Below, in pieces: positions 49,809-61,322 of a stretch of 64,000 bases of DNA (its first letter is position 1; each line of letters starts with the position of its first letter). Position numbers and translations under genes: made by a program. Where the stretch lies: positions 3,089,792 to 3,153,791 of the forward strand of contig JAQFVV010006334.1 of NCBI GenBank assembly GCA_028023455.1. Direction: 5' to 3'. The notes under the pieces were generated by a model. It saw nothing but the letters and a program-made list of their open reading frames with translations, was not told the DNA's origin and searched no databases. This DNA is from Epiperipatus broadwayi. Its lineage: Eukaryota > Onychophora > Udeonychophora > Euonychophora > Peripatidae.

Positions 49809-49860
49809 AACTGGGTTAAGCCAACATACATCATCTGACTGTCACATTATAAATTTGTTA

Positions 49861-51458
49861 TTAATGTAATTATTATTATATAAAATTACAAAAAGTCTTT
49901 TAATTGGGAAAAATAATTATTTTTAAAACACTGCCAAAGATTTGATTAATACTAGGATACATTATAGTTCAGTTGCATTCATTATCTGATTCAGTAATAA
50001 GAAATTTATTACAATTGTAAGGAATCTATTTGTTAAGGCAAGCATAAAATCTAGATCATAAAATTAATTTTTTCGATATTCTTTTATAAATCCCAATTAT
50101 GTTTAATTTAACAAACTTCTATTTTGTTTTTTACTCATTTACTCTATTACCTTTAGTTGTCAATTTTATTTTTCATTATGCTGCTTTAATGATTTTTAAT
50201 CTAACATTTGCCAATCACCTAATACTCATTAACAAAGAAAATTCTATGCAAGCAGTTTTGAACATAATGTAAATAATCCATTCTATTAGGTTTTGTGAAT
50301 ACTGAATTTTATATAAGCTGGATTTTTTTTTTTCACATACATACACATTTACGACTACTACAAAATATAAAAAGACTTTTTAAAAAAATTAATATGAAAA
50401 TTACAATATATTGCAAGAGATAATCATACAATAGAAGACACATAAATACTAAAAAATGCATTGATTTGGGGCTCCTATTTTTAAATGTTTTGCGCATAGA
50501 AAAATTTTTTTTATTTAAAATCCTATAAGCCAACAATAAGAAATAAAATTAGCTTTCAATAAAATATAAAAAAATGTAAATAACAATTGTAATTTTCCAC
50601 AAAATTATGAAATTTTAGATTATACCATAGTGAATAAAAACAATATATTTATAGCAGAAAAAAATCTAGTAAAAATCTTTCTTCTACATGTTTCAACAAA
50701 ACAAAAAGTATAAGCATAGTTATAATAGCAATTAAAAAAAAAAATAGTGATCCATATATAAACCATAGTAGGCTTAGAAGCCAAAAAAAAAAAAGATTTC
50801 ATTATTGTAACCTATAATATGCATATTTTAAGTTCAAAACATTATGAATTTAATAAAAAATTGTTGGTTAGAAATGCTTTACAAAAATTAGAATTTGTTA
50901 TCATAATCTTGGATACATTAAGAAATTAGTCACATATGAAAATAAAAAGACACCCCCCCTCCTCAGATAACTATATAGCAACTGACAACCACTATGATAA
51001 TTTTTTGTAAAGTAATGGTAAACTATCACTAATATTATTCAGGTATTTGACATTCTTTGAAAACCACAGTATTTTCCTTCAAGAGACTTTTTAAGAGTAA
51101 AAAAATCTGCTTTCCAGAATATTTAGTATATTTATTTTGAAGTATTAAATAAGCTTTTTTTAGTATGTATGTTGTATGTATTATTTATATTGAATCAAAT
51201 TAACTTATATAAATTTAAATAATATACAAGATGGTAATTAATAAAGTATTTATCACTGATCTTATTGCTATCATTACTACAATATATTAATAATAATACT
51301 AGTAGTGTAAGGAGCCATCATTAGTGCCAATTATACTACTACTGGTAAAATATAGTATTTCTCTAATTCCATTATCATGGGTAAACATATATCAAAATTG
51401 CAATACAATAAAAAAAAAAATCTTTTAGTTTTGGATTCTAAATTTTTAAAAAAATTAC
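49861..51458. other. AT-rich sequence downstream of the transmembrane exon
   Basis: On the minus strand this should be intron 3' of the transmembrane exon. I see no convincing exon. The frames 50333-50536 and 50620-50802 are Phe/Ile-rich low complexity. A C-run occurs at 50952-50960. Confidence 0.5.
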
Positions 51459-51584
51459 CTTTATCTTTGGTTTTGTGACGTCGATAAACAATTATAACAA
51501 TTATAACAGCTAATACAACTATGGATAGAACCACAATAATTGGAATTATAATCATAGTCACATCAACTTGAGAAGCCATCTTGC
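51459..51584 (-). CDS. Transmembrane exon of the Ig gene
   Basis: The exon is 126 bases (42 codons, phase 1 in and out). It follows a T-rich tract ending TAATAG and is followed by GTAATT. It encodes a short stalk (KMASQVDVT), one hydrophobic helix of about 23 residues (IIIPIIVVLSIVVLAVIIVIIVY) split here only for description, then a basic stop-transfer RRHKTKDK. Positive residues just after the helix place the C-terminus in the cytoplasm (type I). The stalk between the last Ig strand and the membrane is only about ten residues, so the last Ig domain should sit close to the membrane. In the unspliced frame, translation continues for another 40 codons into the intron, which should not be mistaken for the cytoplasmic tail. 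Confidence 0.8.
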
Positions 51585-54500
51585 CTATTAAAAAAAAACA
51601 ATCAAAACAAAATGAATAAAAAAGATACTCACTCTTCATTACTCACAAAATAAAAATAAAACTTGTAATCAACAGATTGTATTTAAACTGATTGATTCAT
51701 CAAAATCACATAAATAAATATACACATTAATATTTATTTCAACATATTCTAAAGTATGATACTGTAACTAATTGTGTAATATTCAGAATAATTTGCTAAT
51801 ACAGTACTGACAGTTCTTAACATCTGCTTACAAAATTAATTCTCATCAAAATAATACAATTAAATATTTATCTGAAAGCAAATGTTCTCTGCAAAGTACA
51901 ATGCAATATCTTTAATAATAGTATCCAAAAAATCACATCAATCTAAACTGTGAATTTACAATCTCATAAAAAAACTATTGAAAAGCTATGATGAAGAAAT
52001 ACATGTTTTAATAACTAATATGCAACAATTTTTTTTGTTTGTTTCAAATACAACCAAATATATATAATTGTCAGCCATTAGTGGTAATTTTATGATTTAT
52101 TGACTTATAGCTAATATTATAGGGAAGCAATTAGTGACAACATGTAACATATGAGAGTAATTAATCCAACTGCATACCGTGTTTCAACATTGAATGGAAG
52201 AACCTGAATATTATGATGTTTAGGCAAATTTAACTGTTACAATGTGGATTATCATATTAGATATGATTTGGATAATTATTCAATTTTATTATTATTTTTG
52301 GAAGAAAATTATGGTTGCTCAATAGATTTGGTTCAACTTACCTCTGCCTCTTTTTTTTGTTTGTTCTTGGATATGTCCATGTTTCTAAGTTTATATATAC
52401 ATGGTACAGAATCAGAAAAAAACTGAAAATCTTACATTCTTTGTTGATCAAATGAAAATCATCAACTTATTTTGAATCTCTGGCAGATATGACTGGATTT
52501 TCATTATTCTTACTTTTAATTGGGAATATTTTTATTATGATAGTGGATATAGCAGTGTGTTTGCATCTTCCTCCTCAATCTTAACAATTCATGACTTCAT
52601 ACAAAGAATAAAGATTAGAGAAGTGATATATTAATAAGCTTTTATGAACTGAGAACATATTTCACTTATTTCATCGTTTTATTCTCTAAGATTGTGAGAA
52701 GCAGATATGTATAAATTTAGCGGTTCTACCTTGAACTAAAAACGGGCTATAACTTCATAAATTTGATAACACAAACAAGCTGAAGGAAGTAATCTTTTCA
52801 TTTCAAACTATCCTTCTTATCAATAATCAATTCAACTCAATTTAAATAAACTCATATTAAATAATTATTTTATTCTAAACAGTTTTCATCTAGTATTAGA
52901 ACTTTTTCAATACTATTGATGAATTTATAAAATTCATGCACTATATCGGCTTCTGATTAATTCATCAATGACAATCTATATGAATATCTTGTATTATCTA
53001 GTAAAATTCCAAATTTGCATATTGTAATCTGTCAAGATAGCTTTAAAAGTAATAAATTTTCCGATTAAAAAATATTGAATAACTAGGCAATAAGCTAATA
53101 ATATTTCATCTAAATTCGTTATATTATTATCAATATTTCAATGCCATAGCAAGAATGCATATCGAAAGCTGTTTAATAATGATTAAATTTTACAAATGTT
53201 GTAATTGAAAACAGCTTGATACTGAAATGATTTCTTGCCAAGATGGTCATTATCAAATACTTATAACTTGGGTTTAAATCTTAGTCCAATAATTGCGAAT
53301 TTTTTTTTTAACAACTTGAGATTTTCCTTTCAGGTAGCCATAAATAAAATGTCAATATGCTAACCATTACTACTGATTAGTAAAGGATATATTCTATTCT
53401 TTAACTACAGAGTATTGCAAGAATGTAAATTACTAAAACTCTTAATACCTGACAAGTGGCAAGCCTGATATTACATGCTGTTTAACTGTTTCTTAATGAA
53501 GAGGTGTTGGACCAGCTTTTATCTTGCAGTGGACTATTTAAAGATTATTTTATCTTAAACTATTTGCTAATTGGCAAAACAAAAAAATACTGAATTGATA
53601 GAATGTATTTGATTTACTCATAGTAATATTTTCATTCAAATAAATATCTGGTGCTAGAATTACTATTGAATTTATTTAGTTTTGTATTTTTTAAAATTTT
53701 TAGTTCTTTGCTTGTCACATAATCTCAGCAAAGGATTGAATATGTTTGCAATTAAACTAACTGCTTTAAAAAAATGTTAAACAATTTTTTGCAATAATGA
53801 ATGATCCAAAATGACTTTTTATCTGTTGTTTTTTTTTTTTTGTTAAGACAAAGAGCAGAAATGAAGTCTATACAAATCTTACCAATGTCTATACAAGAAT
53901 TGACATTTGAAAGTCTGGCTTTTCCTTAAAAAAAAAAATATTGACTTTTGATTCTCTTTTATTGCTTAGCATAAAAGAAAAACAGGCTTTTCAATTTTAT
54001 TTTTTGCCATTTATATGAAAACATTAACAAGTTTTTTTTTTTTTTTTTCAAGTTTAGTATGGTTTTTAAAAAAAGTGTTTAATCATACAACAAGATTTAT
54101 AACACAGTCACCTGGTCTAGAGCATTCCCTATAATCAAAATCATCAGAAGTAGTGTAAATGAATGCCTAAATATTCTTAGCTCTAAAGAGCAAAAGCATC
54201 TACTGGAAAAATAAGCAAGTCTGATAAATAGCACTTTCTCTTTCACTGTTATTCTTTGGAAATAAAATACTTCTGCTGATTCGCTTAAGTATTTCAAATA
54301 AATAATAAAACACAAGTTGAAAATATATTCAAACTATAAACTTGGCATAAACAATTTCTTGTGCAGCAAATTCCTCAAATATAAGATTGCAACTTTCATT
54401 CACCTTTTGATCATCAATTATATCATTTATTTATAAATTTATAAGACAAATGATTGCTAAATGTATTTGCCAATTTAATAAATTTTATAAAAATTTCTAC

Positions 54501-54996
54501 ATTATCTAAGTAAACTATTTGCATATTGTAATTCAGCTTTTTTTTTAATATTTAAACTAAGATTGATTGTTTAAATTATTTTTATACTTTAATAAATAAA
54601 TTCAGGAAGTCATAACAGATTTAACCATTTGCTAACAAAATATAGTTAAAGAAATTAATGCTACAGTTGATTTATATACTTTAAGCATAAACATGAATTA
54701 AATTGTTGGAAACAATATTATGGTTACTAATATCATAATATTTGACTTTGAACCACGAAACTAGGAGATATTACCTTTTTTTTTATGAAAAACAAAGTTT
54801 AGAGTTAATTCTAATTTCACTCCCTACATTTCTATTGGTGTGTCTTCATAATTTAATATAATGCAATCATATATCATTTATAAATACGCACACTGAGATA
54901 ATTTTTTTAAACATAAAAATGCCAATATATTATTTAAGAATATTTAAAAAACATTATTTAATAATAATAATAATAATAATAATAAAATCTACTTAC
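51585..54996 (-). other. Intron between Ig and transmembrane exons
   Basis: A 3.4-kb AT-rich intron. Phase-1 ends on both sides mean no exon is needed here. An exon-like block at 52342-52384 has fair splice sites, but its 43-base length would break the frame. The frames 52244-52426 and 54097-54315 lack motifs. Confidence 0.6.
54958..54985. repeat. (AAT)n microsatellite
   Basis: About nine AAT units lie in the intron, ending 11 bases downstream of the Ig exon's splice donor (on the minus strand). Length variation here could affect the donor context. Confidence 0.9.
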
Positions 54997-55230
54997 TACC
55001 AAAAATCACCCGATATTCACATTTTTCTGATTGTCCAAAAGAATTTGAACCAATACAATAATATGTTGCATTTTTGGAATCATAGATGTCCAATTTTTTT
55101 GAAAAAGATTTAGGAGTCTCTTCATCAACTAAATACCAAGTGTAATTGGATTCAGGATAACTAGAAACATCACATATTATTACTGAAGGTTCATTTGCAT
55201 GTGTGACTGACTTTGTGCACAAAGGAGGAT
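54997..55230 (-). CDS. Membrane-proximal Ig-domain exon
   Basis: The exon is 234 bases (78 codons), phase 1 in and out. The acceptor is a TTTTCTTACAG and the donor a perfect GTAAGT. It starts (Y)PPLCTKS. The Ig fold shows as PSVIICDV (strand B Cys), NYTWYLV (strand C Trp), a hydrophobic-D-I-Y strand, then NATYYCIGSNSFGQ, where the Y-x-C and the GxNSxG turn mark strands F-G, and ends CEYRVIFG. The D-x-G before YxC of typical V/I-sets is replaced by SKNA. An extra Cys pair (PPLC and EKCEY) could form a second disulphide across the domain base. NYT and NAT are N-glycosylation sequons. At under 80 residues it is a compact I/C2-type domain. Confidence 0.85.
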
Positions 55231-56149
55231 CTGTAAGAAAATATTAAAATGAATTTTTAATATTGTTATAAATAATAAATATTTGGTTATAACATATACA
55301 CAAACTGTTTTTTGTTGTTGTTATTATCAAATATAGAACATCTATAATGGTGAAAAATAATGAGAGATTGAATATGTAACCAACAGATAGCTGTGTCAAA
55401 ATATTATTCAATTGTCTGTAAAACTTATTCATATATATATATATATTTACTTACTGATGCTTTTCAACAAAATCTAGACTGAATTTAGTGTTTAATTATT
55501 TTTTCTTTTTTAGAGATAAGCATATACTCTGAAAAGATAAATATTTGTAAAATATATTTCTATTGAAAACTCTTTTAATATAATTAATTTAAAAAAAAAA
55601 GTGAAAACAGACTTTGTATAAAGATTAAGATATACCAGATAATAGAAAAATGAGCCAATAAAGAAATTTGAAGAACATAGAAACAATGAAAAAAATATTT
55701 ATTGAAAAACAAAAAGATGTTTTCAAAAGACAAACTTACAAGTTGAAATTAAAAGTCAGTTTAATTCAACGGCATTTAAAAGCCTATACAGAATTAACAT
55801 TAGAGTTTCTATAAAAGGCAGCTAAGATAAGCTGTTCTATATATTTAACAGACTACTATACCAGTCATGATTGGATAAAAAAAATAAGACTCGGGAATAG
55901 TCATTCACATTTCTGAAAGAATAATTATCCTGATTAGAAATGATGCATTGAAGACTTAGTCAAAGCTCTTTCATGCTTAGAAAATGATTAAAGTTAAACT
56001 GACATGTAACTCCAGAAAACATAAAGAGAATAAATGTTAAAAAAAAAAAACCTACAATATTAAAAAAATTTACCATATTAAATTTAGAGAAAAAAAAATT
56101 GTCTTAATAATAGTTATTTTCTGCTATGTAGATTATTTAATAGAGAGAC

Positions 56150-57520
56150 AAAACTTATTAAGAAAAACAATATTTACAGTTGATATTCCTAATCTTCAGA
56201 AACATTCTAATGAATTTAAATTAAAACTTACACATGGGTTTCAAGTATTAGTAGATTTTGAACATGTTTCAGATTTGAATGAAATTAATATGAAAATAAC
56301 TGATACACTTTTAAAAACTGCAACAAGGATAGCTGGTAGAAAAAAGTAGCAATTGACCAATAAAATTTCTACTGAGTCTAGAGAATTTACGAAGAAAAGA
56401 AGGAATATGAAGATATGCAAAAATGATGCATTAAAAAGGATTGAATATCTTGAATTTTGTAAAATGGTGTGGAAAAGAGTTGAAAATGATATAAGAAAGT
56501 ATAACTGTGAACTAGTAAGGAAAGCTGTAGAAGAGAATAAAAGTCTCAGGAGTGTAAAACAACATTTTAGTATTGGTAGGAAATTTATATCTGCAATAAG
56601 AAAAAAAGATGGAATTATTATTAAAAAGAGAGATGACATCATGAAATGGGTAGAAGACTTCTATCTAGTAATAAAGAACAAGTACCGTCTATATCTATTA
56701 CACTTGCCGAATTGCTCAGAATTTTAAATGAAGAAGTGAGCCATGCAATTAAATGCATGAAGAAAAGAAAGGCTCCAGTAATGATGGAATTATAATTGAT
56801 ATATTAAAAGAAGCAGATGAAAAAATAGAACATTTTTTAGCAAAGTTATATACCAAATGTCTAAATGATAAAGATGTACCAGATGATTGGAAGAATGCAA
56901 TATTAATATTTAAAAAAAGTGATAAAGAAGATATTAGAAATTAAAGACCTATCAGCATTTTATCAGTTTTATACAAAATTTTTACCAAGATAATTAATTA
57001 CAAACCAACCAAGAGAACAAGCTGGATTTAAAAGTGGTTTTAGTACAGTAGATAATATCCAGGTATTGAGAGAAGTTATAGAAAGGACAAATAAATATGA
57101 GTTGCCATTATGCTTTGGATTTGTAGATTATGAAAAGGCGTTTGATTCTATAAACATTTATTCAGTGATTAAAGCATTGGATCATCAAGGTATAGATCCA
57201 GGATATTGTCATATTTTAAAGAATATTTATAAAAATGCAACAGCAACAATTAGATTACATAATGATACTGGGAAAGTCAATATTGAGAAGGGTGTAAGAA
57301 AGGGTAACTCCATATCTCCAAAACCTTTTACAGCAGTGCTTCAAGAAGTATTTTGTGGATTAAAATGGGAAGCTAAAGGAGTGAAAATAAATGGAGATTA
57401 TTTAAGTCATTTAGATTTTGCAGATGATGTAGTTGTTTTTGCAAATAATGCTTTAGAGCTGCAGGAAATGTTGCAGGAGTTATCAGATGAAAGTAGGTAA
57501 AAGATAAATCGTATTCTGAT
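56150..57520 (+). mobile_element. RTE-like LINE fragment (linker + reverse transcriptase)
   Basis: The plus strand begins in the endonuclease-RT linker (VDIPNLQKHSNEFKLKL, about 56178-56230) and runs through ISTESREFTKKRRNMK, an EDFYL block and CMKKRK(A)P...SNDGIIIDILKE to DDWKNAILIFKKS. The 144-codon piece 57066-57500 has motif A (GFVDYEKAFDSI, Asp near residue 21), ATATIRL, RKGNSISPKPF (the usual G-D-S is N-S) and an intact HLDFADDVVVF catalytic box at residues 116-125. Stops at 56347 (tag) and 56942 (taa) and frameshifts near 56665, 56730-56750 and 57000 kill it. The 3' end runs into a CA repeat at 57571-57587. Same family as 10740-11722. It lies antisense in the Ig gene's intron. Confidence 0.9.
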
Positions 57521-57819
57521 CAAGCAAACATATTACTGGAAACTCTAAAGACTGAACAATTAAATAATGTACACACACACACACACAAAACATAATACAG
57601 TAATAGAAGAGTCTTATTTTCAATCCATTTATCTTAATTTTTTCTTATTCATGCTGGCAAAAGCATAAACAGTATATATAAAAAATACTTTGACCATTTC
57701 TAAGTTTATCCCCATATAGTAGTTTATGATGAAAATTGAATAATTCTTGAGATTATTTACTTATTTCTTCTGTCAATGAGTAATTTCAATTTTAGTCCAG
57801 TAATTAATTCTGTATTCCT

Positions 57820-58350
57820 TAACTTGATTGGTGATGCTTAAGTTAATTCACTAGTCAGTATTCACAGTTGTTGAATAAAGTAGACTTACTTCATTCCAGA
57901 AATAGTCCATGGTATTTATTCACTTAGTTGGTAGATGAATAAATCACTTTATCAATCCTGGTTTTGGGGGTCCAATTGGTTCACATCAGTAGGTTTTTTC
58001 TTCTCTTTCTTGTAGGGTTAATAAAGAGATATAGTTATGGTGGAGTGGCAATGGTGTTTTTATTCATGAATCAGATCAAATTAAATAAAGACAAGTCTTC
58101 AAAATGTGATGATCTACTTTTTCATGCTAGGACTGTTTTCAAATTAATCATTTTATCTGATATGGAGTCACATACTAGCTGAGAGATAAACTACAAGTTT
58201 AGCAAGCCATTCTGATGAAATTTAAACTACACATGTATGTGACCATTGCATATTTTAATAATAATATAAATATGAACAATATTTTTCCATTTTCTTACTT
58301 ATATTCATGAGACAATCCTCACCCAAGGCAGTCTGCAGTAAGTAATACAC
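57820..58350 (+). other. GC-richer unexplained block, possible repeat
   Basis: It contains ccaattggttcacatcagtagg, ggtttttt cttctctttcttgtaggg and agttatggtggagtggcaatgg, and a 72-codon plus frame (57964-58182; GLIKRYSYGGVAMVFLFMNQ). It is richer in G+C than its surroundings and lies just 3' of the RTE fragment, so it might be that element's displaced tail or a separate element. No family recognised. Confidence 0.3.
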
Positions 58351-58889
58351 TATTCGATGATAATGACTTCTGTAATAAATAATTTTCAACTTGGCTCTCT
58401 GTTAGCAAAACATCTATATAAATTAACTGTTACAGCTTCTTTTATGGATTACCACATGTATTTATTGATAAATGTTTATTTGAAAATATATAACTTCAAC
58501 CATTCATCCAAACTTTATCTTCATTTTTATGGCATGTTTAATTGATAAATAATAATGAATAATCATAAAATATAGAAAGAAGGGAAAAAATCAGGTAAAA
58601 ATAATAAAAGAAATATTATTTTTTATGAATCTGAATTTATTTTGAAACAAACTATATATATGAAATCTTAATAATTTCACAACTTTAATTTTGCTTTGCT
58701 TTGAATCTGTTTTAATTCCTTTTTATTCTATAATTATAAGTTATTAGTTAATGAAAAAAAAGTTTTAATAACAGATACATAAATATTTCTTTGAGATTGC
58801 ATGTCAATACAATCATACTCTTAATTATGGGAATAAATTTAATCTTTTTATTTCCAAACCTATAAAAATGTCATTTTATAATAGTGGAT

Positions 58890-59720
58890 TCAAAAGTATT
58901 ATATTCAGGAAGTTGAAAAATATATTGACTGCTCTTTTGATCATGTCATTGTATCTTTAAAATTTTAAGGAGCATCCTTAAATATTTTTTTTTATAATGT
59001 CTTTATATTATATGGAGAGAATATCAAAGTCTCACTTCCATATAATAGATAAATTAGATATAATATTTCTACTAATTTATTTGCAGTAATTGTTTTACTA
59101 TGATGAATCAATTTATATTTTCATTTATTAAAAGTAGCAACAATATATTAGAGGTCTGTATTGTACCTCAACATCTAAGTTAAAAAGTTACCAAGATATT
59201 TAAATTGGCTTACAATCAATCTCAGGTTGATAAACATCCAAGCTAAAAGTTGCCAAAAATTTTTCTTCCATTTCTGGTTGACAAACAAAAAATTTTGGGG
59301 TATTATTTAATTATTAAACCAAAGATTTTATATATTTTATAGATAGATTTTTGAATTGGTAAAAATAGCAGAATCATCAGAATATTGTAAATCCAGAATT
59401 AAAAAAAAAGAATGTCTTGTTCCCACTTTTAATTGATTCAAATAAAAATTCCCCTAATAAACATGTCTATCATATTGAATCTTGATTCATTCAACCATCT
59501 ACAAAGAATTCCAAAGACCATTGTAATAAAAATGAAAGACAATGTTGGAGCAAATAACATCCTTGCTTAACATCAATTTCCATATTAAATGTCTGATTAC
59601 CTGTAATAATAATACTTTCTCTCATTTTATCATATAGAAGCTGTATAATGAAATTTTTGATGACATTAATAATGCTTTCACATTTATAACTGATACCCGA
59701 TATTTCAAAACAAGATATTT
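58890..59720 (-). mobile_element. RTE-like LINE fragment (RT and C-terminal part)
   Basis: The minus strand reads GISYKCESIINVIKNFIIQL, then YDKMRESIITGNQTFNMEID, then VKQGCYLLQ (the family's GVRQGC.LAP), DLQYSDDSAIFTNS (catalytic box YSDD, close to YADD), QFKYLGNFLT (thumb-region KYLG) and LLYGSETLIF near 59005-59035 (the C-terminal YGSETW motif). Several stops are present. VKQGC and LQYSDD mark it as closer to the 6880-9400 element than to the 56-kb family. It is in the same orientation as the Ig gene. Confidence 0.8.
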
Positions 59721-61322
59721 ATGTGAATTATCAGTAATAGTTATTTAATAATGATAAGAATAAATTAAAATGTAGACATTTTTTACATTGGCAAGTAATG
59801 AAACCTTTAAAAATAACTGAGAGAAAATAAATTATTTATTATTTAACTATATAAAAATTAATACTGATGACAATTAATGATTAACATTTGTGTTTTTGAT
59901 CATTTCTAATATATAATAGGTGAACAGTAAAAAAAAAAAAGAGAGGATAAAGAAATCAAAAACACTGAATATTAATTATGTATAATAAGCAATAATCAAA
60001 TGGCAGTTTAATATGGCTAAAATTCATCATTGTTGATGCACTATGTAATTATCATATATAATACACTTCCATATCTAATTTAAAATAGAACTGATAGTCA
60101 AGATTGAAGAATTAATTGTTTAAAAGATAGCTATAGTTTACATTTTTAATATTTATAATATTAAAATCTAATTTTAATAATTATTTTTCTCTAAGGAATT
60201 AATAACATAATGTTTAATAATATATAAATACATGAACAAGGTTTTAGATATGAGATTATTTAGCTATTCTAAGTTGAAGGCTAAAGTAAAAATAAAAACC
60301 TTAAAAAATTTTCTGTCCAAAAGTTGCTTAGCATTATATCTCTGGAAAAGCCTTTGCTCAGCAGTACTCTATTTAAATGGTCATTATATCTTTTATTGAT
60401 ATAAATGGGATAAATTTTAAATTGACTTGAAGACTATACTTATCGGATTTGCTAATTGCTAGGCAAGTGAAGATTTTTGGCAGTTTTCTATCTTTGTTAT
60501 TACTCTAGCTAAGAACTTATTGATATACTATGGATGATTAGCTAGGATTTTTTCAACTACTTGAAAGAATAGTTCTATGCCTATCCAAAATTCGAAAAAA
60601 TGTCAAATTTTATTTGACCAGAATTCTACCTTCTTATCATGAAAGGCAGTGTCCCATCTATACACCATGAAAATTCCTTTTGATATATAAAGTATCTTAT
60701 AAAAATGATTTGTAGTAATTTATAGACCACATTAATATAAACTGAAGATAATTGTCCAGCAATGTAAAAATGCTTTGATAATTCAGTAATAAATGAGTTG
60801 TAAAATAGAAGTGATAATGGAGTCAAGTTTGATTTGTAATTTATAAAAACAGATTAAAAAGTAATGGCAATACTAATACTACTTCATATTAGAAGGAAAT
60901 ACGGAAAATACTAAATACAACTTTTTCAATGGTTTTTCTGAGTATGAAGTGATATTAATATTATCTTTAATTTATTAAATTTTGGTAAAGGAGTTATCAG
61001 TTTTCTAAAAAAAAATTAAATAAATTAAGTGAAATATATTTGCTGCTAATATACAGCAGATTTCTTTGAGAGCCACTTTAAATAAACAACTTGTGCAAGA
61101 GTTTATTATCTTTAAAAAAAACAACAACTTTTAAATGATGAGAGATGTGAAAGACATCTCCAATAAAAAAAAAGTATACAATAAAATATATAATGAATTT
61201 AATATGCCATCTCCAACCTAAAGCTATTGACAGATTCCATTTTCAAAAAACTATTTTCATATATTTAAGACACGGTAATTATAATTAAAAAAAATCTATT
61301 GGTACAAAACAATTGAACTTAC

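Larger units (their letters stand above)
48180..49860 (+). other. CpG-bearing island with TATA box, leader repeats, ATG and splice donor
   Basis: This stretch keeps many CpG dinucleotides and is clearly richer in G+C than the window, as an unmethylated promoter or a young element would be. On the plus strand it has TATAAATA at 48263-48270, a leader of tandem repeats (48292-48490), a roughly 260-base stop-rich but GC-richer segment, then ATG ACC AAG GAA AAG GAG directly followed by GTAATC (48853-48876). That is the layout of a promoter, 5' untranslated exon, start codon and splice donor. It could be the first exon of a host gene whose other exons lie beyond my recognition, or the LTR/leader of a young retroelement. 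I found no TG...CA ends with target duplication, no primer binding site and no polymerase frame. Confidence 0.45.
55231..61322 (-). other. Intron between the two Ig exons, with retroelement insertions
   Basis: A 6.1-kb intron. It contains an antisense RTE fragment (56150-57520), a GC-richer unexplained block (57820-58350) and a sense RTE fragment (58890-59720). The rest (55231-56149, 59721-61322) is AT-rich with a short TA run at 55433-55446 and no exon that I can see. Phase continuity suggests no exon is missing. Confidence 0.6.

Noticed and set aside
48180-49860. Calling the CpG-bearing island a solo LTR
   Set aside because: I could not find TG...CA ends with a matching short target duplication, nor a primer binding site, so the class is left open.
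52342-52384. Exon-like block on the minus strand between an AG and GTAAGTTG
   Set aside because: Its 43-base length cannot join the phase-1 Ig and transmembrane exons without a frame break, and its coding content is Lys/Gln low complexity.
56241-56642. 133-codon minus-strand frame
   Set aside because: It is the complementary-strand shadow of the RTE-like reverse transcriptase fragment on the plus strand.
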